Positions 21,856 to 33,341 are shown, counted from the first letter of the stretch. The stretch: 64,000 nt of DNA from Bathynomus jamesi (GCA_023014485.1 JAJOZX010012268.1:1-64000), one strand, 5' to 3'. Made by a program: numbers and translations. Notes: generated by a model from the sequence alone, not told the origin.

Positions 21856-22998
21856 GAAAATTACCAAAGGTTTAGCACTCCGCCCTTCTTGGCTAAATCC
21901 GTTCTGAAGGAATTCAAAACAACGGGATCGATTTGAAAAAGACCTTTGCTCATGTTAAAGTTATTTGTAAGTTGAATAATAGCAGACTCAAGAATATTTC
22001 TATTAACAATGTTGCTAGAGTGAAACAAAACTGAAGCATTATTCCAATCAATACAATGGGATAACTCTGACAAATGGACAAAAAGGGCACTGGACGACTG
22101 TCCCGTTCTAGCGGAATATTGATGCTGTTTTACACGCGTGTGCAAATCCTTTCCCGTCTGACCAATGTAAAAGGAATCACATTGTTTACAACCAATTTTA
22201 TAGATAATGCCTGAATTATTGGTAGGGCTATTTTTTACTATGATATTTTTCACAATATTGTTATATGAAAATACTACATTAATATCCAAAAGTTTAAGTA
22301 CATTAGCAATGCCTAAAAGCCCGGGAAAAATGGAAGTACTAAAATATTCTTTGACAAAGTGCGAGTGTTATTATTCACACGATAGAAGGTTCGTTTTGCC
22401 TTGTTAAGACAAGATTCCATAAACGCAGGTGGTAGCACAGATCACTTCCAATACCGTTGATTTTTTCCCAATTCGGCATCGATGTATTCCGGACTGGCGA
22501 TCCTAAGAGCGCGGAGAAACATTGAAGAAAATATGGCCTTCTTAATGGAGGTGTCATGTCCAGAGTAAAAGTGTACGTAGGACAAATTGTTTGTTTTTTC
22601 CGATAGATACTAAACTTAAAACCTGGCTTTCCCTATGTACACGCACATCCAAAAACGGGATTAAGTTGTCTTGTTCCACTTCTAAAGTAAACTTAATGGA
22701 GGGGACTTGATCATTTAACTGAAGGAGGAAATCATCCAGGTCGCGATTCATGGGCCAGATACACAAAATATCGTCGACGTACCGCAACCATGGGATGCCA
22801 ACCCTCAGGATTTCGGAATGTAAGTAATTTCGAAAAACTCCATATAAATATTGGAGATGAGGGGCGACAAGGGGTTGCCCATAGCCATCCCAAGAACCTG
22901 TTGATAATACTCGCTATTGAAAGTGAATTTACAGACTTTGATGCAAAGCTTAATAAGTTCCAAAACGATGTGTGCATGTAGTGGCAGGTCGTACTTAT
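21856..22998 (-). pseudogene. PLE-2 reverse transcriptase and GIY-YIG endonuclease, minus arm
   Basis: Read from 22998 down: DLPLHAHIVLELIKLC, LGMAMGNPLSPLISNIYMEF (RT), then in another frame LRYVDDILCIW, PFLDVRVHRES, FLRALRI-equivalent. Then the clear endonuclease frame 22289-21861: IYKIGCKQCDSFYIGQTGKD, LHTRVKQHQYSART, CIDWNNASVLF. Domain order is canonical for PLEs. Frameshifts near 22790, 22600 and 22380 disable the RT; the endonuclease is intact. It is joined head to head at about 22998 with a second copy on the plus strand. Confidence 0.9.
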
Positions 22999-23699
22999 GG
23001 TTGCGGTACGTCGACGATATTTTGTGTATCTGGCCCATGAATCGTGACCTGGATGACTTCCTCCTTCAGTTAAATGATCAAGTCCCTCCATTAAGTTTAC
23101 TTTAGAAGTGGAACAAGACAACTCAATCCCGTTTTTGGATGTGCGTGTACATAGGGAAAGCCCAGGTTTTAAGTTTAGTATCTATCGGAAAAAACAAAAC
23201 AATTTGTCCTACGTACACTTTTACTCTGGACATGACACCCACATTAAGAAGGTCATATTTTCTTCAATGTTTCTCCGCGCTCTTAGGATCGCCAGTCCGG
23301 AATACATTGATGCCGAATGGGAAAAATCAACGTTATTGGAAGTGATCTGTGCTACCCACCTGCGTTTATGGAATCTTGTTAACAAGGCAAAACGAACCTT
23401 CTATCGTGTGAATAATAACACTCGCACTTTGTCAAAGAATATTTTAGTACTTCCATTTTTCCCGGGCTTTTTAGGCATTGCTAATGTACTTAAACTTTGG
23501 ATATTAATGTAGTATTTTCATATAACAATATTGTGAAAAATATCTTAGTAAAAAAATAGCCCTACCAGTAATTCAGGCATTATCTATAAAATTGGTTGTA
23601 AACAATCCATTTGATCTTGTGTTGAATTCGGGCAAAGTGCTAAAATTGGTAGTTTTCCTTACAAATGTGTATGCTCCTCCCACAATTTTTATTTCTATA
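22999..23699 (+). pseudogene. PLE-2, plus arm of head-to-head pair
   Basis: Starts within a few codons of the catalytic motif (WLRYVDDILCIWPMN), continues in 23108-23512 (PFLDVRVHRES, SIYRKKQNNLSYVHFYSGHD, SSMFLRALRIASPEY, FFPGFLGIANVLKLW), and then most of the endonuclease is deleted: after KIGCKQ-like TAAAATTGGTTGTAAACAA it jumps to the very end of the frame. The 3' UTR GCTAAAATTGGTAGTTTTCC and CTCCTCCCACAATTTTTATT then runs into (TA)n at 23700. Similarity to the minus arm is high but with indels, so the inversion is not brand new. Confidence 0.9.
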
Positions 23700-23764
23700 T
23701 TTATATATATATATATATAAATAATATATATATATAACTTATATAATATATATATATATATATA
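23700..23764. repeat. (TA)n microsatellite, interrupted
   Basis: TA runs with AAATAA and ACTTATA breaks after the PLE-2 end. Confidence 0.9.
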
Positions 23765-23765
23765 T

Positions 23766-23930
23766 GAATGAACTCAGAATGGTTCCCTGAGTTTTTTATG
23801 ATACACACAGACCGTGCATGGAACAAGGAACTCTTCTGGGATAATTAAATCCACTATAGTCCGAATAAGTAATGGTAAATGACAAATACCATAGTTTTTT
23901 TTTCATGATGCGCCCGACGTGTATATATAT
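23766..23930. mobile_element. Fold-back unit FB1, copy 3 (partial)
   Basis: GAATGAACTCAGAATGGTTC, then CAGACCGTGCATGGAACAAG and GGTAAATGACAAATACCATA match one half of FB1. The other arm is missing. Confidence 0.65.
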
Positions 23931-23931
23931 T

Positions 23932-24514
23932 AGGCCTGGGCGATTAATCGAAAATGTCGATTCGGGTCGATTCAGTAAAGAATCGAAACCGACCAGACTT
24001 AGAGCTAAAAAATTTCGATTCTTCGATTCGCTAACTGTAACCTGTTGAGACGATAAATTGGCACTATCCCAAAACCATGGAATGTCGAAACCATGGAATA
24101 ACAGTTGAGAAAATAAATAAATATAATATATATATTATATTATTATAACTTATAATAGCATGATAATATAATAACGTTATAAAATAGTTGGATTTGAGAG
24201 ATTATGCTTTTATAAAGATCTGAGTGTGCTCAATGCGCATGGTCAGCTTTTGATTTTGTGATGTCACAGAATCACGTGCGCGCGCCTTGCGGTGTGACAA
24301 ATTTGGACTGGTTCTTTGGGTTCATTTGTTTATTAAGCTTTTCAGTATGTTGTTGCTCGTGCATGTATGTTGTTCTGTTGGTGCTGGTGCATGTAAATTG
24401 TAAAGTATAGGTGAGTGCAGTGTACAGTCGCAGTCGAATCGAATCGAGAATCGAAAACAAGTGGCCGAATCGAAAATCGAATCGAAATAAAAATATCCAA
24501 ATCGCACACCCTTA
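23932..24514. mobile_element. hAT-like MITE with GGGCGATTAATCG end
   Basis: Left TAGGCCTGGGCGATTAATCG; right, reversed, TAAGGGTGTGCGATTTGGAT. Subterminal ATCGAATCGA repeats on both sides. Such ends are common among arthropod and vertebrate hAT-derived MITEs. Flanked by TA-rich sequence. Non-coding interior. Confidence 0.7.
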
Positions 24515-24515
24515 A

Positions 24516-24540
<25 letters not shown>
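24513..24540. repeat. (TA)n microsatellite
   Basis: Precedes the start of R1 copy C. Confidence 0.9.
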
Positions 24541-24546
<6 letters not shown>

Positions 24547-24847
24547 AAATCACAGAATAACCGAGCGTACATAATTAATGGTATTTTTATATTAAACATT
24601 TTTTAAAAATTTAAATCCTTGTCATTATTGCGTAACTAACGAACATTTTCAATACCATCGCTTTTGTTCACTATAATGACGTTGTAATATGTATTATTTA
24701 TACCGCGTATAATGGTATTATTCTATATTAAACTTTATTTTTGGAAATTAAATAATTGTTATAATGCGTATCTAATATTTGCATTATCTAATATTTTGCT
24801 TACTAAAGGCGTTGCAATATGTATTATACGCACACAAAAAGGTATTA

Positions 24848-26247
24848 TGGGGCCATTTAAAAATTATGTAACGCATTTTTTCCAGAAAAATTTATACCCC
24901 CTTCCCCACCCACCTATCCAATCACCCCCTAAAAAATTATGTAACATCAACACTAACCACCCACCCCACCCAGGGCCTCCGAGAGGGCGGGGAAGCTGGT
25001 ATAAATCCCCGGGGCCCAGACCTCTAGAAAGAATAATCGATTGGTGTGGCCTCGCTGGAGATACAGATCTTTTCTCTTCCATCCTCCGAGAATGTGTCGG
25101 TGGTTCTGCCACCGGCATCTGTTGTCACTTTTTTTAGGGGGCCTGGTCCCCACTTGTGGGGTTAGTAGGCTTCGGGGTTCGGATCCCCAAACCTACAAAA
25201 GAGCCTGCTCTTAACTCCTGCGCGTGCTTGGTTGAGCTCGGGCGCCTGTCTTCTACTCACGCTCTCGTTTCTGTTCCACCCTTTCTCTACTTCTTTCCCA
25301 TTTCTTCGTCTGTTCAAGTTTTTCTTCTTCACTATCCTCTTTCTTGGTCACATCGATCATTGATCATCATCTCTAGGAGGGCCTGAAAGAGGAGGGCTAA
25401 AATCTAAAAATATTAATAAAGCAATTGATTAAATAACAGAGAGGAAATATAAATAATGAACACATTTTATAGAAATTATCATAGTCAAACTGAAACAGAT
25501 AAAATATAATCCGCGGTCCACCAATGCTCAAGACCGACTGACAGATCTGGGAACCATTGTAATTGAAAGCCAGTTAGCCCGTACTTTAAATTTCATCAGA
25601 ATCATTTACCACTTTGCTAGAGAGAAGGCAAAGAAAGTACGCTTCTAATTATGAAAATCTTGCAGTAAACAATTGTCTTGCCTGCATGGACTGGTACTGC
25701 ATTTGTAAATTGTTTGATGATAGAATTAATATAATTGGTTCGAAAAATAAAATGGTCATTTTCTTCTGAATTGTTTATTCACACTGTATATTTTGAATAG
25801 TGACTTGGACATATAATCAGTTTGCTTGTTATGTACACAAAAACCATTTATAATAAAATACTGAGTAAACAGGGGGTGGGCCATAAACCAATCCTTCCCC
25901 GGGACCCGTGGCAGCTTTCGGCGGCCTGCCCCCACCTCACATTGCCCTATAAAATGTTATTTTCAATAAATTGTTACTTCTCTTTCCCCAAAACTTGTTA
26001 CTCATGAGCTATCACTTACTCAAAACATCTTTTTATGTAAGATAATAATTTGTTACTTTCACCTATATTATATACAAGACACGTGCTCAAATTACATATC
26101 TTGTCATTTCCCAGTTTATATATTTGTGGTGATAAAGTATTATGTAACACTTGAAGTGACATCCCTCACCCCGATCTAACATACTGTAACACCTGCCCTA
26201 ACACTCCCCCATCCCCTTCTGCGTTACATAATTTTTGAATGGCTCCT
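24848..26247. mobile_element. MITE with GGGGCC ends, copy 2
   Basis: Left GGGGCCATTTAAAAATTATG then TAACGCA; right TGCGTTACATAATTTTTGAA then TGGCTCC. Contains the 328-bp MITE. Homologous to 5199-6578. Confidence 0.75.
25036..25360. mobile_element. 328-bp-class MITE, copy 2
   Basis: ATCGATTGGTGTGGCC to TTGGTCACATCGATCAT. Same unit as 5390-5711 and 61392-61719. The GGGGTTCGGATCCCC box (T-arm-like) is best preserved here. Confidence 0.65.
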
Positions 26248-26255
26248 ATTCTATA

Positions 26256-26456
26256 CAAGGTGTTCCATTTAAATGGAACCATAGGTAGTAATAAAGATTG
26301 AAAAGGATATTGTACTTTTATTAGCTTTATTTACTTTTATTACTTTACTTTACCTTTATTACCTTATTATTACCTTTATTACGTTTACCTTCTCAAATCT
26401 ATGAAAAAAGACATTATTAATTACTCCCTATGGTTCCATTTAAATGAAACACCCTG
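26256..26456. mobile_element. 200-bp mariner-like MITE, copy 2
   Basis: ACAAGGTGTTCCATTTAAAT at left; right, reversed, CAGGGTGTTTCATTTAAATG. Interior is TTTACCTTTATTA-rich. Copy 1 at 10393-10589. Confidence 0.7.
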
Positions 26457-28339
26457 GAGATTAAACGGTTTTTTTTAAGCAAATTTAGAAATACTTTTTT
26501 GGAGGGGGTTTCTTCTATTTTGAATGTTTATTTTGTCATTTGCCTTCCATTTTTAAGTGTTTTTAGTGCCTAAACATCCGAGGCTACCAATCAGATTTGA
26601 TGTTTGAGGCTTGAAAGTAAAAAATCTAAATTAAAAACAATTTCTTCTGCAGAATCATATGAATTTTAATAATACTTTATTTTATTTTATTCTAACAACC
26701 AATACTATCATAGTTTCTGCTGAGCGCTTATGAATCATAGAAAACGTATATGTACATAGAAAATGAAGTTTTTATAATACAAACGTACTGGTAACTCTTT
26801 CAATTTTTAAAAGGTGTTGTGAGGACCTTGAAAGTGTCAGTACTTTTGGCTCTAGATACCTATTTTGGCGCTCCTAAGAGAAGTAATGGCACCCCATGGG
26901 TCATGAATGATATTATATTTTCAGACATTTGTTAAACTTTGGGCAAATATCTAGCAATTAAAACCGAAAGTAAAGAATTATCGATGTTAAAAGTTTTTCA
27001 AATTCGGCCTGAATAACAACACATGCCCAATCCGCCAATGCCAATCCGATGTAAAACAATGGTTTTTGACTTAGCACTGGTATTGCAAAAGTATAAGGAC
27101 CTTTGGATCCGACGGCGCCCCTAAAGTGATTTGCCCCTCCCTTTGTAAATTCGTAGATCCACAACTGCCTACACACTATAAGGTCTTAATACAGCGATAA
27201 TGTGGTAATTTAACGTCGCAAATTAATTTTGCTTATATTTTTATTGAAAGGTCGTTTTGGTGCATGAACTAGTTTTACTGTCAAGATTGTGTTAATGTTT
27301 CTGTTCTGCGAAATAATAGATATAATTCATGAAATATGTATCAGAATATTTATTCTGTAAAGAATGAAGTTTTTTCACTTTTACTTTATATATTCGCAGT
27401 TTTATACTTTCCATAATCAGAAATTGTTAATGAAAAGAATTCTATCTGTTATCTCCCAGACCCAGAAAATCATGGTAAATTAATATTTTGCATTTTAAAA
27501 CTTCTTTCTAATACTACAGGGTGTCCGAAAAGTGTATTTTAAATATATAGTACTAAAATCTCTGCTAATACTATCGTTTTTTTAATTAAATTTTGCATTA
27601 TATATTTTTTAAGTAACATATTTGATATTAGAATTGTTACCCATAATAAATAACAGTAATATGTATAAAATTAATTTCTATAAAAATTTAAGAATTTTTT
27701 TCAATAATTTTTGTACAACAAAAAATATTTTATAATATATTTGACTTATAATTTTTCGTGAAAATGTTACTTGAAAATGTAGTCAAACATCTTTATATGC
27801 GATAAAGTCATGTATTTTTTCTGATAATATTTTGGTATGTTCTTCATTACGAGAACATAGAGAAATAATGATAATATTTTTTTTTTGTTTGTGTCGCGCT
27901 TTATATATTTGCTGGTATGCATTTTGCTAATGTCTCGTTGTTTTGGGAAGTATTGGATGTAATACATATCCAATATTTGTGTTTTAATATGAAATATTTT
28001 TAACTTTGGTAAATTTCTGTTTTAAAGGCGTACTTCAAATTTTTATTCCACACGTATGAAAGATGCACAAAATTTTCATCCCACACTCTTGCCTATAAAA
28101 TGATATATTCATATATATGTGTTGCTATTAAGACACCCACAAACTAGGAATTAACCTTCACTTCTAGTTTATAGATTCAGATTTATATTTTCCATAAATC
28201 AGAAATTTTTAATGAAAAGAATTTTGGGTACTATCTTATATCTTTTTACCTCCCAACCAAATTTGCTACAGCGCATTAACAAGATATAATTATTAGGTAA
28301 AAGTTGCTTAAAATTAATCGAAATGTACGTGAAAATTAT

Positions 28340-28480
28340 TGAATGCCCGGTTAGGTCAACTGTACGCCCTTGACGATTAGTTAGGTTAAGGCGTGATATT
28401 TTCGTTAGTTTTAACAAAAATACCACGACTTAACCAATCGTCAAGGGCGTACAGTTGACCTAACCGGGCATTCAATTAAC
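28340..28480. repeat. CCCGGTTAGGT hairpin of R1, best-preserved copy
   Basis: GCCCGGTTAGGTCAACTGTA and its reverse complement TACAGTTGACCTAACCGGGC enclose GCCCTTGACGATTAG/CCAATCGTCAAGGGC. Arms about 50 bp. Related half-hairpins also occur outside R1, at 40850-40960 and 43455-43510, so it may be a separate mobile unit. Confidence 0.75.
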
Positions 28481-28575
28481 CTAACCGGGCATTCAATAAT
28501 TTTCCCGTAGGTTTCAATTAATTTTGAGCAACTTTTACCTAATAATTATATCGTTATATGCGCTATAGCATATAT

Positions 28576-28800
28576 AGGGTGAACCAAAAGTAGGTGGACA
28601 GTAAATGATAACGTTTATTTTGAGAATACATATTTAATTTTTTTGTATACTATAATACAAAATAAAATTTAAATAAATTTAGTTATAATATTTAATATAA
28701 TATAACACAAACACCATAATTATAATGAACACCATAGTTATAATATAATATAACACAAACCGTATTCAACCTACTGTCCACCTACTTTTGGTTCACCGTG
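28576..28800. mobile_element. 225-bp mariner-like MITE
   Basis: AGGGTGAACCAAAAGTAGGT at left and ACCTACTTTTGGTTCACCGT at right are 27-28-bp inverted repeats at a TATA target. The empty site (GCATATATATTACAATG) is seen in copy D at about 45409. Interior is non-coding and TATAATATAATA-rich. Confidence 0.85.
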
Positions 28801-28995
28801 TATATTACAATGCTATAGCAAATTTTGCTAATGTATTTTCTCCACGTTTGCTTAATTGAATATTAAAATAGATGCACGACAAATAAATACGGTGACGACC
28901 GATTCTACAAGGGGATGCATTCCTGGAAACCCCGCGTACGTTTCGACCGTGAAAAATGTTCTTAACATTTTTAAGTGAAAAATTAAATACGTTCA

Positions 28996-29100
28996 AATAC
29001 GATGAATTTTCTGGAGAGGGCGATCGGTTACCTGCGTGCCGCCGACTTGCTCGATCAGGGTGGGCTGATCGGCTAACCAACAACAACAACAACAACTCTC
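28996..29100 (+). pseudogene. Jockey 3' tail, copy 2
   Basis: AGGGCGATCGGTTACCTGCG through GGGCTGATCGGCTAACCAAC then (AAC)n matches the last about 80 bases of the Jockey fragment at 16040-16110. Only the final codons and tail remain. Confidence 0.7.
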
Positions 29101-30412
29101 TTCTCACAGTCTTCTTTTAGATCTTTAGTATGGGTTCCGCAAGGGACGTTCTACTGGTGATCTTGCATATCTCTTTCACTCTTGGTCATCCTCTTTTCGG
29201 GATTTCGGTGAAACGTTTGCTATTACGCTAGACATATCAAAAGCTTTTGCTAGAGTTCGTTACAATTCTTTAATTTCCAAACTGCACTCCTTCGGTTTCT
29301 CTCCTTCTATCTGTGCCTTCCTCTCTAATTTCTCTTCTGGCCGATCGATAGCTGCGGTTGTAGATGGCCACTGTTTTTCTCCTAAAGTTATTAACAGTGG
29401 TGTTCCTCAGGGTTCTGTCCTGTCACCCACTTTTTTCCTTTTATTTATTAATGATCTTTTAATTCGCACTTCCTGTCCTATCCACTCCTATGCCGATGAT
29501 TCCACTCTTCACTTCTCCACCCGTTTCCCAAAGCGTCCCTCACAGCAGTCACTTCATGATTCACGTGGGATGGCTATGGGATACCTGACCTCTGATCTTT
29601 CTGCTATATCTGATTGGGGCAAAGAAAACCTTATGGCTTTCAATGCCTCAAAAACTCAGTTGTGTAGAAGATTTTGACGAGAAGACAGATGAAGGAAGTA
29701 TCCCCTTATCTTCAACAATACACAACTGAATCTTTCCTCTTTTCTTAACATTCTTAGCGTTTCCTTTTCTCGTGACCTTTCCAGCAAAGATCACATGTAC
29801 TGTCTTTCTAAAACAGCTTCTAAGAGGTTAGGTGTGCTGTACCACCTCCTCGGTTTCTTCACCCCCACTCATTTGCAATCCCTGTACAGGGATCTTCTTC
29901 GCCCCTGTATGGAGTATTCTTATCATGTGTGGGGTGGTTGAACCCACACAGCCGTACTTGACCGTGTATAATCAAAGGCTTTTTGTTTTTGTCTCATCAA
30001 TTCCCCGCCTCTTACTAATTGTCTTCAATCAATCTCTGTTCACCGCAATGTTGCTTTACTCTCTCTTTACTCTCGCTATTATAACCGACATTGCTCTTCT
30101 GAACCCTCTAACTGCATGCCTCCTCCTTTAAGGAGAGCACGCAGTACTAGACTTTCTACAATTTCTCATTCCTTTTCTGTCCAACTATTTAATGCAAGGG
30201 TTAATCAGTATTTTCAGTCCTTTATCTACTCAACAGGTCAACTCTAAAACAATCTTCCTCACGCCATCCTTTCTCCTGTCAATGACCTACCATCTTCAAA
30301 CGCAGAGTGTCTAGGCATCTCGAAAATCCCGGACCTTGATTTTGGCGCTCTTCTTCTTCTACGGGAGGGGCGCTTTCTGCGGGCATTTGCCCTTGGCCCC
30401 TCTCTTCCTACA
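29101..30412 (+). pseudogene. CR1-like reverse transcriptase fused to Jockey tail, copy 2
   Basis: Same sequence as 16111-17883 but without the MITE: GTATGGGTTCCGCAAGG (QYGFRKG, here with an in-frame TAG just before), SKAFARV, GVPQGSVLSPTFFLLFINDL, YADDSTLHF with the catalytic tetrad intact, then C-terminal blocks RDLLRPCMEYSYHVW. A stretch at 29660-29700 is replaced by foreign sequence. The 3' UTR (GACCTTGATTTTGGCGCTCT, GCGCTTTCTGCGGGCATTTG) ends at 30412 before (TA)n. Multiple stops and frameshifts. Confidence 0.85.
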
Positions 30413-30427
30413 TAATATATATATATA

Positions 30428-30760
30428 ACCTTGGTTTCTCTTCAGCCCGAATTGTTCATTGTGACGAAGGTCAAGCTTGTCACTCTACGTTAGACCTACA
30501 GTTTAACGTAAAATCCGAACCACTCCCCACAAAAAAATTACTAAGTCCTCTACCGGACTCGATCTCGCTACCTCCTGAAAAGCAGCATCCTGGCGTCTTA
30601 ATCACTAGGCTACTCAGGTTATCCATTTATCTACCAACCAATTTTTATTGTGTGGAAGGATGAACAGCTGGGTTTTGCTGCGCGCCTCCTACCGGTACTA
30701 GGTCTCAATCCCGGAACCGGTGGGTTCGTAGTCAGTGATGCTAACTACTACACCACCGAG

Positions 30761-30763
<3 letters not shown>
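30428..30763 (-). mobile_element. SINE-like unit with two tRNA-like heads, copy 2
   Basis: Best copy. Minus strand: head 1 A box over 30738-30755 (TGGTGTAGTAGTTAGCAT), B box over 30701-30712 (GGGATTGAGACC). Head 2 A box over 30601-30612 (TAGCCTAGTGAT), B box over 30553-30567 (CGAGATCGAGTCCGG). Spacings of about 55-60 nt match tRNA promoters. (TA)n on both sides. Confidence 0.75.
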
Positions 30764-30800
<37 letters not shown>

Positions 30801-30803
<3 letters not shown>

Positions 30804-31453
30804 GGTGGTTCTTATTTTTCAACTTTCAAATTTCCGTGCTCTGATATCATCAATCTATGCCATTTGATGTAAAAACATAGTATACAAATTTTATTGAGAT
30901 ATATTAATATTTAAAGGTCGCTCATCGGCTTTATAATATTGAATTATAAGATTCTCATAAAGTAGGAATATAAACAATTGCCAAATGCATTTCAACATTT
31001 AATGATGCAGCTACATTAGCAGGAGCTAATGTTAGCTTTGTTAGCTTACATTGTGATCTGAACATCCAAATCTTTAGGGAATAGATGGCCTTTGACATTC
31101 ATCGTGCCTGATGCATTGCCCCAGGAGCATAAAAGACTACACTACAATTAGAGGCAGCGCCAAGAAACAGACATGCCAGTTCAAGTAGCTCAAGTATGCC
31201 CCTGTTTAATACACACGCATCCTACCATTAAGGTGGCTGACATAATACTGGATGGGGTATAGCAAGAAATTGTGTGGTAAGTAATGACGCATTATATTGC
31301 ACAATTTTGATGGCCTTGAGCGATCTCTAAATATTAATATTTTCTCATGAACCTTCATAAACAGTGTTTTTGTATCCCCTGTCACATTTCTAGAGGGTCA
31401 GACCGAAACATTTTGATGTTTCATTTTTCACCATATAAATCAGGACCACCCTA
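30801..31453. mobile_element. 653-bp MITE with TTARGGTGG ends
   Basis: Left TTAAGGTGGTTCTTATTT; right, reversed, TTAGGGTGGTCCTGATTT. Bounded by (TA)n, suggesting a TA target. Non-coding, single copy in the window. Confidence 0.65.
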
Positions 31454-31463
31454 ATATATATAT

Positions 31464-32264
31464 CAGGGATGGGAAACTGATAAATTTTTAATTCCAGTTT
31501 TCGATTTCAGTTTAAGTTTGAAGAATATCGATTTCAGTTTCGATTTAAGTTTTTAATTTTTTTTCGATTTGAGTTTATTTTTCGATTCAAGTTTTGTATT
31601 TTTCAGTTCGATTCAATTTAAATTTCGATTCCAGTTTTTTATCAGGTGAGAGGAAACACAAGGAGATTAGAGGAACATTCCAAAGGATTAACATTTGAGT
31701 AGAAGTTTGGTCATTCCCACGGATTATCTCACTCACTTAGGTAAATATAGATGGTGTAGCTATTAGCGAATTGAAAAATTTAATGGTCAGAAAAAACTGA
31801 ATGCGTCCTTACCAAGTGATTAAACTTAGGTCAACGAAAGGAGTACAGTCATTATTGAAAAGTATTTTGATATGGGATAAAAATTTTCCTCCCTAATTAT
31901 TTTTCTTTCATTTTTAAACCCATTGTCTCTAGTACTTTCAGCTGCGTTATTTTCTACATCGAAATAAAGGATAAATGGATATTTTATTAAATCCAAACAA
32001 ATGTTAAGTCGCAAAAAAAAGGAAAATAATTCGCTTTATTTCTATTTTTTTGCAATCCAAATGCTCCTCAAAACTGAAACGCAAAACTATTTTTAATCTA
32101 TTCGAATTCAGATTTCAGTTTTTTATTATTTTCAATTTCAGTTCGAATTTCGATTTTAGTTGTCAGAATTTTTTTCAGTTCGAGTTTTTTTCGATTTCAG
32201 TTCATAAAATAATATCGGTTCTATCAGTTTATCGATTCCAGTTCGATTCAATTTCCCAACCCTG
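31464..32264. mobile_element. hAT-type MITE, copy 1 (801 bp)
   Basis: CAGGGATGGGAAACTGATAA at left; reversed right CAGGGTTGGGAAATTGAATC. Flanked by (TA)n, so the target duplication cannot be read. Same family as 18903-19670 and 3598-3661. Confidence 0.8.
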
Positions 32265-32586
32265 ATATATATATATAGATATATATATATATAAAGAAAC
32301 CGAGCGTACATAATTAATGGTATTATTTTTATATTAAACATTTTTTTTTAATTTAAATCCTTGTCATTGTTGCGTAACGAATATTTTCAATACCATCTCT
32401 TTTGTTCACTTAATGACGTTGTAATATGTATTATTTATACGCGCGTATAATGGTATTATTCTATATTAAACTTTATTTTTGGAAATTAAATAATTGTTAT
32501 AATGCGTATCTAATATTTGCATTATCTAATATTTTGCTCACTAAAGGCGTTGCAATATGTATTATACGCACATAAAAAGGTATTAT

Positions 32587-33166
32587 GGGCCATTTAAAAA
32601 TTATGTAACCCTTTTTTTCCACCAAAATTTATGGCCCCTCCCCCACCCACCCCATAACACTCTGTTACACCTATCCAATTACCCCCTAAAAAATTATGTG
32701 ACATCAGCACTAACCCCCCCACCCCACCCAGGGCCGCCGAGAGGGGGGGGGGGGTAAGCCGGTATAAATCCCCGGGCCCGGACCTCTAGAAAGAATGATC
32801 GATTGCCAATAAACCAATCCTTCCCAGGGCCCGTGCCAGCTCTCGGCGGCCCTGCCCCCACCTCACATTGCCCTATAAAATGTTATTTTCAATAAATTGT
32901 TACGTCTCTTTCCCCCAAAACTTGTTACTCATCACTTACTCAAAATATCTTTTTGTGCATGATAATAATTTCTTACTTTCACCAATATTATATGCAAGAC
33001 ACGTGCTCAAATTAAATATCTTCTCATTTCCCAGTTTTATATATTTGTGGTGATAAAGTGTTATGCAACACTTGAGGTGACATCCCTCACCTCCATCATC
33101 TAACATTGTAATACCTGGCCTAACACTCCCCAACTCCCTTCTGCGTTACATAATTTTTGAATGGCC
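32587..33166. mobile_element. MITE with GGGGCC ends, copy 3 (internal deletion)
   Basis: Left GGGCCATTTAAAAATTATGT; jumps from AATGATCGATTG to CCAATAAACCAATCCTTCCC at about 32806; right end TGCGTTACATAATTTTTGAA. About 840 bases of copies 1 and 2 are missing. Confidence 0.7.
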
Positions 33167-33341
33167 CCTAATTCTGGTATTATTATAGTATTACACCCGT
33201 CTAACGTCCAGCAATTATTATATGTTCATTAAGTAGATTTTTTAATTCTAAGACACTTTCCTTCTATAGCGTTTCCGTCGCAAATGCTTCGTTTTCGAGA
33301 TATAAACATTTTTTTGGTGTGTATCTAGTGCATGTTCGTTT

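Larger units (their letters stand above)
24541..28995. repeat. R1 repeat, copy C (most complete copy)
   Basis: About 4.45 kb, colinear with copies B and D from ACCGAGCGTACATAATTAAT to AAATACGATGAATTTTCT, where a Jockey tail begins. Contains the GGGGCC MITE (24848-26247), the nested 328-bp MITE (25036-25360), the 200-bp mariner-like MITE (26256-26456) and a 225-bp mariner-like MITE (28576-28800). No coding signal in R1 itself, and its own ends show no clear inverted repeats or LTRs. Confidence 0.85.

Noticed and set aside
30553..30755. Functional tRNA genes
   Set aside because: Only the promoter boxes fit; no full cloverleaf with paired acceptor stem, and three diverged copies in a SINE-like unit.
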